Source: Mallotus nudiflorus
Taxonomy: Eukaryota > Streptophyta > Magnoliopsida > Malpighiales > Euphorbiaceae
DNA length: 64,000 bases
Direction: 5' to 3'
Assembly (NCBI GenBank): GCA_947683625.1
Contig: CANTUR010000145.1
Span: forward strand, 3,923,501-3,987,500
The position numbers and the translations under genes are program-made. Positions 49,145 through 59,399 of the stretch are shown one piece after another. How positions within the stretch are numbered: position 1 is the stretch's first letter; each line of letters opens with the position of its first letter. A model generated the notes under the pieces. The model was given only the letters and a program-made list of their open reading frames with translations, did not search any database and was not told the DNA's origin.

Positions 49145-49992
49145 CATACCCAATTTTGTACTTATTTCATTTTGGGTACTAAAGTTTAATATATTTCTTT
49201 TCATTTACCCAACTTTGATTTAAGTATCATCCACCAGTGACATGGTGGTTGTTTGATGATATGGCAACCGACAATAGAATATTCATGGAATATTCGCCAC
49301 ATCAACCATGTCTAATCATCAATTTTTAGCGCCCAATTCATAGAAGGATACGGAACTTTATCTTTGTTTCAATTTGGCTACCAAACTTTAATTTGTATTT
49401 TTTAGATACTAAACTTCTATTTAATTTCATAGCAATTATTTAAAATTTTTTTTGGTACCTAATTAATCCATAATTACTATTTAATTAGGAAATAAAGTTT
49501 TTTTTTTTGCAAATAAGTCCATATTTTCTATATGTTTATATGAAATAAGGAAAATAAACTTATTTTAATTTTTCCTAGTAAGAGCAAATTTATTCTAAGT
49601 GGTATCATAGTTTATGAGAAGTAAACTTTTAAACTTTTTATAATTTGTAGACTAAATTGAAAAGATAAGGAGATTGAGAGATTTAAATGGTTTTTAAAGA
49701 AATTCAGAAGACTACAAATTTTTAACAGTACTCTTTTTGAAACAAAATCAAAGTTAGGTGACAAAAAAATACAAAAGTAAAGTTGGGTGAACACCATTGC
49801 AGTTAACCCCTAAAGATTGATGATTAGGCATGAGTAACGTGAATATTCCCTAAATATTCTATTGTCAGTTGCCACATCATCATCTCGCCACTAGGTCACT
49901 AATAGATGATATTTAAATCAAAGTTAGGTACTTGAAAAGAAATATATTAAACTTTAATATCCAAAATGAAATAAGTATAAAGTTAGGTACCC
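49145..49992. mobile_element. Long-inverted-repeat element (MULE/MITE-like)
   Basis: Arms of about 190 bp: the left arm begins TACCCAATTTTGTACTTATT and the right arm, inverted, TACCTAACTTTATACTTATT. The match continues through TTAATATATTTCTTTTCA, CCGACAATAGAATATTC and CTAATCATCAAT. A weaker inner inverted pairing (CTTTATCTTTGTTTCAATTT against the 49735-49790 region) suggests two nested inverted repeats. No target duplication was found. The arms share the motif ATTTCATTTTGGKTAC with the MITE at 22572-23105. Confidence 0.7.
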
Positions 49993-50829
49993 ATAAGAAG
50001 GTAAATGTAAGCAATGCTGAAGTTGTGGATCAAGCAAGCATTAATAATGAGGTAATCGAAGAAGGAACTAGGATAATCGCCCTAAGTCAGGAAGGATTTC
50101 AAGTGAAACGTGATGGTAAGAAAGAGAGAAACAAAGCTGAGATGATCATAATGGGTAGTGACACTAAAAAAAGGAAAGGACAATAGTGAGGACATAAAAT
50201 AAATTTTCTATATCAAATTTTCTTTACAAAAATACCAATATATAAAAAAATAATTGTTAAAGTGGCACTAATAATAGAAAAAATTTTAACATTTAATTCA
50301 ATAAAAATGGTTTAATTTTTTACAAAGTACCAATTTAACAAAAAATATATCAAGTTATAACAAAAGAAATACTGATTCTTATATTTGATAAAAAAAAATA
50401 ATATTATTTCATAAAAATAAAATAAAATATTTCCATTTTCGTAAATTTAGATAAAATTTTCCCAATAAAGTAAGTTACTTTATTTTTAAACAAAGTTATT
50501 GTAGATGACACCTTAAAAACATTGCAAATAAAACAACATATATTGAACCAAATTAGTATATACATAAATGCGGGATAAATAAATAATTTTAATTTATACA
50601 TATTTTTAAAAATGTTTAAATTTCTATAAAAGATTTTAAAAAATATTTTTTTCTTAATAATTATTAATTTATTTTAATTTTGTTAAACAGGAAGATAAAA
50701 ATGATGATAGTGACAGTAAAATAATGGAATTAATGTAGAATTTTAAGTATTAAAATAGAGATTCATACAGTGGTGATAGTCATAATAACTATAACTCTTT
50801 AACTATCTTAAAAAAATAATGGGACACAA
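49993..50829. other. AT-rich region with a small open frame
   Basis: The frame 49932-50186 begins inside the inverted repeat and continues into a Lys/Glu-rich segment (KRDGKKERNKAEMIIMGSD). I recognise no family and there is no supporting neighbour. The rest is AT-rich with no coding signal. Confidence 0.3.
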
Positions 50830-51265
50830 ATATTTGTAATAGATAGAAATTCAAGAGTTTTAAATTTAATAAAATAAATAGAAAGCTTTGAATCATATAT
50901 TTAATGGAAAAAAATGAATAGCTAAATAGTTGAAGTAAATATATAATAAATTAAATAAATAGAAATAATTCAATATTTTTTAATTTAATAAAAAGATAGG
51001 AATAATTAAATAATTTATACTATATATTTAATAAAAAAAGAAGAATAGTTAAATAAAAAAATAGAAATTCAAGAGTTTTTAATTTAACAAAATAAATAAA
51101 AATATTTAAATAATTTATACCATATATTCAATGAAAAAACTGAATAATTAAATAAGTATAAATTCAAGAGTTTTTAAGATAATTGAATAAATAGGAATTC
51201 AAGAGTTTCTTATTTAATAAAATAAATATAAATAATTGAATAACACATACCATATATTTAATGGA
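50830..51265. repeat. Irregular AT-rich tandem repeat
   Basis: About four to five copies of a unit containing AATTCAAGAGTTTTTAATTTAA and ACCATATATTTAATGGAAAA, at irregular spacing of about 100-130 bp (landmark ATATATTYAAT near 50896, 51021, 51122, 51252). Confidence 0.65.
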
Positions 51266-51349
51266 ATCAATTTTGAGTTATTTTCACATTTTCAAACATT
51301 TTGTACTGAAATTAAAACTCCGTTTAATATGACTATACAAACATTAAGA

Positions 51350-51814
51350 AGTGAATACCAGAGAATACTTTTTTGAATCTATTCAGATTTACATGACCCA
51401 AAATGTGATTCTCCATCAATCATCTTGAGGTGACACTCCATCTCAAAATAAGGTGGTAGAAAAAAAAACATCTCCTTGAAATAGCCAAGACTCTTTTATT
51501 TCAAATGCATATTCCTAAATAGTTTTGCCCTTGGTGTTGTGTCAACAGGTTGTTATTTGATTAACCGTATGCCCTCTACTATTCTTCATGGTCAAATTCC
51601 TTGTGAAATTTTATTTTATCAAAATTATGCATTTCCTTTTGAACCTTGTATTTTTTTATTATTCTTGCTTTTTTCGGGATGTTTGTCCATAGGTCTTTAA
51701 ATGAGATCCTAAGTTACTTAAATGTGTCTTCCTGAACTTTTCTCAGCTCCAAAAAGAGTGTAGGTGCTACTCACCACTTCTGAACATGTATCTAGTATCA
51801 CTTGATATTAGTTT
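51350..51814 (+). pseudogene. Copia-E integrase fragment
   Basis: Forward copia integrase remnant: SSCGDTPSQN-like reading, then ERKNRHLLEIARTLLFQMHI in shifting frames, VVSTGCYLINRMPSTILHGQ and IPCEILFYQNYAFPFEP. It ends near NMYLVSLDIS, where the SIRE-type solo LTR begins. The 5' part of the element is absent. Confidence 0.8.
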
Positions 51815-54518
51815 TATCTGCATTTACATGATTAAGGCCAAATATACCTTTATTTTTATTTTAACAAAGTAATTTTGAGTGACTAATATGTCTACTCTGA
51901 GTGTGTATATGTTAGAAAAATTTTCAAGTTCAAAAAAATCTCAAGCATAACATTAATACGGTGATGCTCACGATTCTGATAATGATTGTGAGTATCCTCA
52001 CAAGAAAGATTTTCATAAAGGACTCAATTAAACAAGGGACACAATAATCGTCGTAGTTATCATCATGTTCATGATCATACCATCGAGGTTATGATCGAGT
52101 GAAGTTTAATCGTAAGCAAATAGGATGAAAAGAAAATTTAGTCGAGTGACCCTCAAGGTCTTGATCACGAGCATGACTTAGAAGACCATAAAGATTAAAA
52201 GAGGCAACGACACTCACTATCCTAATCGACCATGATCAAGTTAGTGATGAAGCTCACGAGCATGACTTAAGAATCTTATGTAAGCTGAAAGAGGTTGTAA
52301 CCCTCATTATTGGATTCATAATCATGACCACTAGTTACGATCCATATGGTAGCCCCATAATAGTCATAATATAGCTCCAACAACTAGTTTAATTGATGCT
52401 TACGATTGTGACTAATGAATTTCCTACAAAAAGCTATTTTACCATTTAATGAAGACGGAGATAATTATGGTTGAAGAAGCTAATGTCTAACAACTAGTTT
52501 TTGATCTCCAAGTATACATACACCTCTTATAACATCATTTAAGAGGTAGACGAAGTTGTAAAATTTAATTGCTTAGCATTCATTATTCCCTAAAATTCTT
52601 AAATTCTTTATTATATGCAAAACTCTTTTGAGTGTGGGATGAGTATTCTAATTTAGTATAAAGAACTGGTTTAAGTTTTAGCCATATAAAACACTTGAAG
52701 ATTTAATTTTAAGAGTGATTCAAGAAAACTCTTTATTGTAAAGTTTGAATTGAGTAATAAATTGTTAATGATATGCACTAAGTCAATCATTTGTGATTAT
52801 GTATTGACTTTCTTATTTTATTAATAAAGTGGTATTTTATTATCATTTGATTTTATGATAATTATATGAATGGTTAATTCTTATTAAGGCCATCAAGTAT
52901 GTGACTTGATAGTAAAATCCTTACATTAAAATAAGAGTTCTATTGTAATTATCCCTAGCCATTTATTCATTATATAAATATTAAAATATTAAGGCTAGTA
53001 TGATGTTAACTGATGGTTATGTTTTAATAATCAGGAATATGAGATATTAAGTCAACTCATAGGTACATGATGAGAGATAATGTACTACATTGACCCACTA
53101 TGAGAATACTACATAGATTATTGTCATAAGTATTTTGCATCATAGTAATTTTATTTCGGTCCTTTGACCTTGAAATCATCATGGATTTCTACATAGCTAT
53201 TTTATGTTTTGACACATTCTAACATTATTTTTAACCGGACGATTAAATAGGATATTGTTGGATATGAGATTACTTATGTGAGGAATGTGAGTGATTCAGA
53301 AGGAATTTATCCCTCATTAATATGAGAAAGATATCTATGGGCCCCTTGATAAGATAGACTGAAGGAAAATGCATGGCCATGCTGAAATGAATTGATAAAG
53401 AGTTATCATTTTCAATCTACTTAGAATCAAGTCATAATATTGAACTATATAAGGATGACATTTTATGCTTTATGTTCAATTAAGATATCTTGTGATAAAG
53501 GGACGATAAAATTCACTGTAATTAGGTTATATCGGATTATTGACTTCACATGACTTGGGTAGTCATAATGTCTTGCTAGAGGCCACTTATGACTTGTATG
53601 CCTAAATAGAGATTTAGACCTACTGCCAACGTTGTGTGAACCTACATAGTCACACACTTAGAACAAGCCCAAAACGATTATAGGTTTAACAAGCCCAAAA
53701 TAAACTTTGTGGAAATAAATAATTAAAATGTTTTATTTATTTATTTATTTAAGATAAATGTTATTTTAAATAAATAAATAAGATATTATTTATGATTTGT
53801 TTTTTTAAAAAAATCAAAATATAATAAATGGGAAATTACCAAAAGGTCATTGGTAGGTGAAACCCTAATTTGGAGTCTATAAGTATGTTATATTATTTAG
53901 GGTTTAACTCATTGGTTTTTCCTGCCTCTAAATTCGTTTTCTCTCTTCTTAGTAAAAAACACAGAGTTTTTTTTTTGTTCTTGATTTATGAGACAATCAA
54001 GAAAGTTGTTAGCACACACTCCAATTTGTTTTTGTGAAGGGTTGTTCGTGTGGATACCTATAGAGGACGCATCCTTTTGGAGACGTCTAGATCCGAACAA
54101 TCAAAGCAAAAAGCTCGAGGTAAGGTATCACTGGTGTGGACCTCCTCTCATCCTTCTTGAAAATATTGTCTCTTCTGCGTTTTGATGAGATTCTTAAAAC
54201 CCTAGATTTAATCAAGTAGTCGAATTATATAGATCCAGGTTTGGGAACATAATAAATTTTTAATTTTCCATTGCGTTTGTATCATGAAACCCAACATAAA
54301 ACTCAAAGTGTGTAATCTCTAATATAGTGAATAAATTGGTATTAAAAATCCTAACTTATAGATAAGTTAGACAAAGACATAGGTTTGTTAAAAAATCGAA
54401 CTCCTTAAATTTTCTTATGCCAATTCCCTAAACTCTAATTTTCTTAAAAAAATTTTCTTTTAATTCTTAAAAATCCTCATTAACCCTATTCATCTCCCCC
54501 CTCTCTAGTACAATTTCA
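51815..54518 (+). repeat. SIRE-type solo LTR, split by a family-D solo LTR
   Basis: Starts TATCTGCATTTACATGATTA, which lines up with the start of the SIRE-1 LTR, and ends CTAGTACAATTTCA. Flanking pentamers AGTTT (51810-51814) and ACTTT (54519-54523) match at four of five. Without the inserted family-D LTR it is about 1.17 kb. The inside has repeated GAGCATGACTTA and CATGATC words. Copia-E integrase lies to the left and its downstream linker to the right. Confidence 0.75.
52763..54296 (+). repeat. Family-D solo LTR, forward strand
   Basis: 1534 bp from TGTTAATGATATGCAC to GAAACCCAACA, homologous to 46833-48408 and to the complement of 5573-7128. Flanks TAAAT (52758-52762) and TAAAA (54297-54301) agree at four of five bases. 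SIRE-type LTR sequence continues on both sides, with no internal element sequence, so it is a solo LTR. Confidence 0.88.
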
Positions 54519-54523
54519 ACTTT

Positions 54524-54989
54524 CTTCTAACATCTTCCTTTCTTCCCTCATACATCACCTCCTATTTGTTCCTAAGAGGATGATACTCTCCTAGCATATC
54601 ATATCTCTTATCTAGAATCTACTCCATAACCAACATCAATGCCACCAAAGCCACCTATTACCCAAGTTTATTTCTGACAACCTCCTATGACCAGTTCGTC
54701 GCTAGTTTCTTCATCATTGGATCCAACATCTAGTGACATTAATATATGTATTGCTCTTCGAAAAAGTAAACGTCAGTGTACTTATCCAGTTTCCTTTTTT
54801 GTTAAATATAACCATTTGTCCCCTGCCTCTTGTTCCTTTATTATCTCACTTGATTCTGTCGAGGTTCATAAAATTGTCCAGCGGACCTTATCCGATCCTG
54901 GCTGGCATGATACTATGATTGACAAGATGAATACCTTAATTGCCAATGGTACTTGGGAACTAGTAGACTTACGTGCCGATAGTACATGA
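54524..54989 (+). pseudogene. Copia-E linker and RT start
   Basis: Continuation of copia-E beyond the solo LTR: a TFF*HLPFFP reading, the Pro/Ser-rich linker, then the open stretch 54687-54989 with ALRKSKRQCTYPVSFFVKYN and ...DPGWHDTMIDKMNTLIANGTW, the start of the RT domain. It ends soon after NGTWELVDL, with no further RT. Confidence 0.82.
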
Positions 54990-56137
54990 CTATTTGCTAT
55001 CGTTACTTGGGAACTTCAGGGGATGTTGTTGAGTTATGAGGGATCTTTCTCCCAACTCCTTACACTGGTTTCAGAGAACTTCGTGTTACATTGGTTTTGA
55101 AGAACTTCGTGCTGGCTCAGAAAGTGACAAAGGGAAAGAAACCAGTTGGGCTCAGGACGGGTAATGTGTATGACTACTACTTTCTATGATTATAGTTCCT
55201 GGATTCTAGCCACCAAGTCCATCTTGTGTCGGCTTCGTACGTTGGTTAGGTTGTCAGAATATATTGCAAGGTGGCCCATTGTTCAGATATTAAGACACTA
55301 ATGCAGGCACTATTCATACATGTGAATATTGTGCTATGAAATTCACATGGTAATGAGCATTGATGATGCATACATTAATGAAACTGGATTTATCAGCAAT
55401 TTATCCTTGGTATGTGTGCCCAACTCATCGCTATAAAACAAACTAAAAAATGCTAATGGAAACTTGATTCTTTTGATCAGAGCATCCAATTTTTAAGTTT
55501 CAGGAGGTACTTATTTATATACAACAACTTGTCAAAGGAATTGCATAACTCTATTTGTTTTGTAATGTTTAAAAATGGCTTACTACAAACCAAGATTCAA
55601 GAGTTGACAGAGCATGTTACAAGAAGTCATATTCTATGGTCCATGTGGAGGTTTCCTTGCTCTTTTAGAATAGAACGCGGCCTTGAAGATCAGTAGTTCG
55701 CCACTAGCACTACACTTGAAGTTGTTTTGTATAAAGTAGCCAACTGTAACTTGATGGATGCTCTTATGAAAATGTTGAAAACAATAACTAGTTGAATCTA
55801 TTTGTATTGCCTTTTTCCTTGGGAAAACATTCATTCAACTACCTTTATGGCTTGTCTTGCTTGGGACTACTAATCCAAGATAGAAAAGGAAAAAGGAAAA
55901 TTAATTAAAATATATTTTCTTAACTTGACATGAAGATTGGTTCTTCTATTCATTTCTCATGCTCCACTGCAGTGCTATTAAAAAAAATCATAAATAATCT
56001 TTAATTGAAAAAAATGGTTTAATCATAAAATAATAAATAATATAATATCAGAAAAAAAATCATAATTTAAAGTGAGTTTAAAATAGAGAAGGTGGATTGT
56101 AGTTAATACAGATTTAAATCAATTGTAAGAAGGTTAT

Positions 56138-56140
<3 letters not shown>
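54990..56140. other. Unassigned region
   Basis: Less AT-rich than its surroundings at 55000-55300, but I find no domain or open frame longer than about 66 codons that I can support. It may be old host or element sequence. Confidence 0.3.

Positions 56141-56170
<30 letters not shown>
56141..56170. repeat. (AT)n microsatellite
   Basis: Pure AT dinucleotide run of about 30 bp just left of the gag-only LTR element. Confidence 0.85.
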
Positions 56171-56172
<2 letters not shown>

Positions 56173-56180
56173 ATGAGATA

Positions 56181-57307
56181 TGTAATAAAGTAATTGTGCA
56201 GTACTTTCATTAAGTGAAACAATACATTATGTACAGGTTACGAGAGACAATATAATAAGTTACTGAAACAACTACTCAAGTATGCTATGCCAAATACAAC
56301 TCTTATCACTCGTGCTAAAAGAACCACCAAAATATGAAAAAGAAGAGTTACAGTATGCATTATTGAATCTACCTCTGCAGCGTGTGTTTCTACCACCACG
56401 GCCTCTGGAGTAAGAGTGGTGTTGACGACCGAGTGAAGCTGCCGCAGCAAGGTGGGTAGTGGGTGCAACGACAAGCGAAACATCTTTGGAAGAGTCGACA
56501 ACCAAGCTTTCTTCCTCACTCAATAATAAACCGTAGAGATCATCAAACCCGACGGCATCCAAACAATTTTCCAGTGATTGAACAAAGGGATGATACACAG
56601 TCTCTAAACCATTCACTGTAACTTGAACAAAGTCATCTTCATTGATAGGGCTGTCCAACACTACTAGTTGATCAAACATGCTTTTATCTCGCTGCATATA
56701 CTAAGCAATAGATTCATTGGGTTCTTTGGATAAGCGAAAAAATGTGGACTTAATGGTTCAAATTTGGGCTTTCGAACCAGAGGCATACGTAGCAGCAAGC
56801 TTTTGCCAAGCTACTCGAACTGATGATGCACCAATGACTTGAGGAACGAAGCTTTCGCTAATAGAGCCAATAATCCAAATGAGGACTAGTTGATCCTGAT
56901 GAAACCAAGTAATGAAATCAGGGTTGGGCTGATTATCTTCAAGAGTTTTTGGAGGAGATTTAGACGTGCCATCAATATGTTTGGCAAGATCATAGCTATA
57001 AAAAATAATTTGTAGATGTAAGTTTGATGGGTAATTGATGGGCAATATTCGGTAAAGATGAAAGTGTAGATGAAGAAGCGGGAATGATAGCAGTATTGGT
57101 TGAACTAAAGGTGACCATAATTGAAAAAAAAAAAAGGAAGAACGAGCCTTTGTTTGTTAAACCCTTGCAGGCTCTGATACCATAATGAAGAAATTGTGTT
57201 GTACTTTCATTAAGTGAAACAATACACTATGTATAGGTTACAAGAGATAATATGATAAGTTATAGAAACAACTACACAAGTATGCTATACCAGATACAAC
57301 TCTATCA
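56181..57307 (-). mobile_element. Gag-only LTR element (TR-GAG-like), 1.1 kb
   Basis: Short direct terminal repeats 56181-56308 and about 57183-57307 (shared CTTTCATTAAGTGAAACAAT and AACTACWCAAGTATGCTAT; roughly 85-90% identity by eye) enclose an 860-bp interior. The interior is only a reverse-strand copia gag, with a primer-site complement GCTCTGATACCA at about 57171-57182. No protease, integrase or RT is present. This matches the description of terminal-repeat retrotransposons with a GAG domain, or an internally deleted Ale-type copia. No target duplication was recognised. Confidence 0.75.
56309..57118 (-). pseudogene. gag: Gag of the TR-GAG-like element
   Basis: The start ATG is at 57118 on the reverse strand (MVTFSSTNTAIIPASSSTLS). 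The core segment FITWFHQDQLVLIWIIGSIS...WQKLAATYASGSKAQI lies in 56758-57045 and LVVLDSPINEDDFVQVTVNG with SRGRGGRNTRCRGRFNN in 56272-56697. It is the UBN2-type gag of Ale/Retrofit-like copia. Two frames are needed, so there is at least one frameshift plus stops. It ends at a Gly/Arg-rich region without a zinc knuckle and the frame runs into the 3' terminal repeat. Confidence 0.82.
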
Positions 57308-57962
57308 CTACAGCTGTGACATAACCATTTCATTTAAAGAAATATTCAAAATGATTACATCAATTTAGTTGCCAATTTTTATTTTTTTTATGAGATATTT
57401 ATTAAATAATGGCTGAACATGAGAAACTGCAAATGATGGTTGAATCTTCCAATTTTTTTCGATAAAATTATATAAATTAACGATATCATTTAGAATTGAT
57501 AAAATTTTCTATTTCAATAAATGACAAAAATATTTTGTTATAATAAGTAATCTCTATTTGAAATTATTTTTTTATGGTAGCAACACCTTCAAAATATTGC
57601 AAAAAAGAAATTCATAGGTTCATAATTAGTTTTTTTTTATTTTTGAAATATGGTTTAAAATTATTTATTTAAAATATTTTTATTTATTTTAGACATAATA
57701 TATTTAATAGTTAAATTTATAATACATCAATAAATATTTTTCTTATTGATTAAATATAAAATAGTTGTTGTTTTGATTGCTCTTTCCCTATGTGAAGAGG
57801 CATCAAACCATAGTTATGTTGTGTTGCTCTCACATTAGCCATCTTGTTGATTTGGGTACTTATGGTTTGACGTTTAGTATTCCCTCTCCTATAACTAAGA
57901 TTTTTTTTAGGTGATAAAATTCTATCAATAACTAATTTAACATAATTCTATATATTAGAGTT

Positions 57963-57993
<31 letters not shown>

Positions 57994-58034
57994 TTGCATA
58001 TTTCCAAAAGAAGTGTTAAAATTAACTAAAGAAA
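57308..58034. other. AT-rich spacer, nothing recognised
   Basis: AT-rich with no domain, no long open frame and no clear repeat partner. A short AT run lies near 57967-57990. Confidence 0.4.
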
Positions 58035-58240
58035 ATGAAGAGAAAAATGAATATATAAAAATATAGTTATTAGTTTAATTTAAAGAGATAAAAATAGTTT
58101 AAGCAATTATATTTGAATAAATAAGGTTAATTAAATAATTTTATATAAATATATGACTTGTTCATAAAAAACTCCAAGTTAGAGCTAATATGAACCATAG
58201 TTGTCTCAATAGCTATCAGCTATCCTTCTAAAAAATCAAC

Positions 58241-58282
<42 letters not shown>

Positions 58283-58479
58283 GAAGAGAAAAAATTAACA
58301 TATAAAAATATAGCTATTAGTTTAATTTAAAGAGATAAGAATAGTTTAAGCAATTATATTTGAATAGATAAGGTTATTTAAATATATGAGTTTTTCAAAA
58401 AAAACTCCAAGCTAGAGATGATATGAACCATAGTTGTCTTAATAGCTATTAGCTATCCTTCTAAAAAGTCAACCAAATC
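58035..58479. repeat. Tandem duplication (~247-bp period)
   Basis: Copy 1 at 58035-58245 and copy 2 at 58281-58479 share ATGAAGAGAAAAA, TTAGTTTAATTTAAAGAGAT, AGCAATTATATTTGAATA and TATGAACCATAGTTGTCT. An (AT)n run (58246-58280) sits between them. Copies are about 90% alike by eye, with one indel around 58380. Confidence 0.8.
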
Positions 58480-58967
58480 ATATTTTGTAGTTGATAGAAA
58501 CTGAATAGCTATGAGCTCCACTCCACCAACTAAAATAAACATCCCCTAAGATAGTATTTAATATATGACATGTGCTATTTTGGCATTGATTCACAATTCA
58601 TCAACTTGATATGTTGGGAAGTAGCTAAGCTGCTAGATGAGTTTCTAAATCATTATACAACTTCATATATTATCTATCAAGAAGGAAAACTCTCTTCTCC
58701 TATTCTCAGTTTAGTGTCAAATTCTATTCCAGTTTCCATAACTAACTTAGAGGTGAAGATGGGTGAGAAGATCAACAAAGAAGATTATAATAGTCATCCT
58801 CTTGTCCTAAATTTGATTGTAATTACTAGTATGTATCTTGCGTATGTAATGTGGCATGATATTAATGACCAAACAATATCATGAAAAATATATAAAAAAT
58901 AATCACAATAATAACACCCATATGTTGAAATTGAAATTCAACAATAATTTCACTAACTGCTAGTATT
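58480..58967. other. Spacer with a 104-codon open frame
   Basis: The frame 58570-58884 has a weakly hydrophobic segment (LVLNLIVITSMYLAYVMW) but no recognised domain, no neighbour of known function and AT-driven composition. I do not call it a gene. The sequence before it ends in AACATCCCCTAAG, which could be one end of an unrecognised MITE. Confidence 0.3.
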
Positions 58968-59251
58968 TAGGGTTGTGCAAACCTGCCTCGCCCTAAATAC
59001 TCGCACAAAAATCGAACTAACTCGATTCAGTTTGGTTTCTATTTTTAGAAATATATGAGTTTTCATGGGTGACCGACTCGTTTAAAAATCCGAACTTTAG
59101 TATTTCATTATTTTTTGTTTTGTGTATTTATTTTATTATAATTTTAGTTTACTTGAAAACTCACCCAACATTCAACAAAAAACTTGTGGTTTGTTTTGGT
59201 TTTGAATTAATGAAATATCACGTACCCAAACCCATATGATCCTCTACCCTA
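58968..59251. mobile_element. hAT-like MITE, 284 bp
   Basis: Starts TAGGGTTGTGCAAAC and ends ACCCTA. Flanked by 8-bp repeats CTAGTATT (58960-58967) and CTAGTGTT (59252-59259), seven of eight alike. The terminal bases and CGAACTAACTCGATTC-type interior resemble the element at 3479-3889. Confidence 0.7.
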
Positions 59252-59399
59252 CTAGTGTTTTGTAAAATTAAATTATTATAAGCTTCATTTTGCACTGACA
59301 CTAATGTCAACTTATTTATAAAGCATTAAAAACAATAGATTGGTCCTTAAAAATATATATTTTTTTTATTTTCTTAAAACTTAAAATTCAATTCTTTTA

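Noticed and set aside
49932..50186. 84-codon frame as the ankyrin gene C-terminus
   Set aside because: It starts inside an inverted-repeat element and lacks the membrane PGG motifs expected there.
58570..58884. 104-codon frame as a host membrane protein
   Set aside because: One weak hydrophobic segment, no family resemblance, AT-rich codon use, no supporting context.
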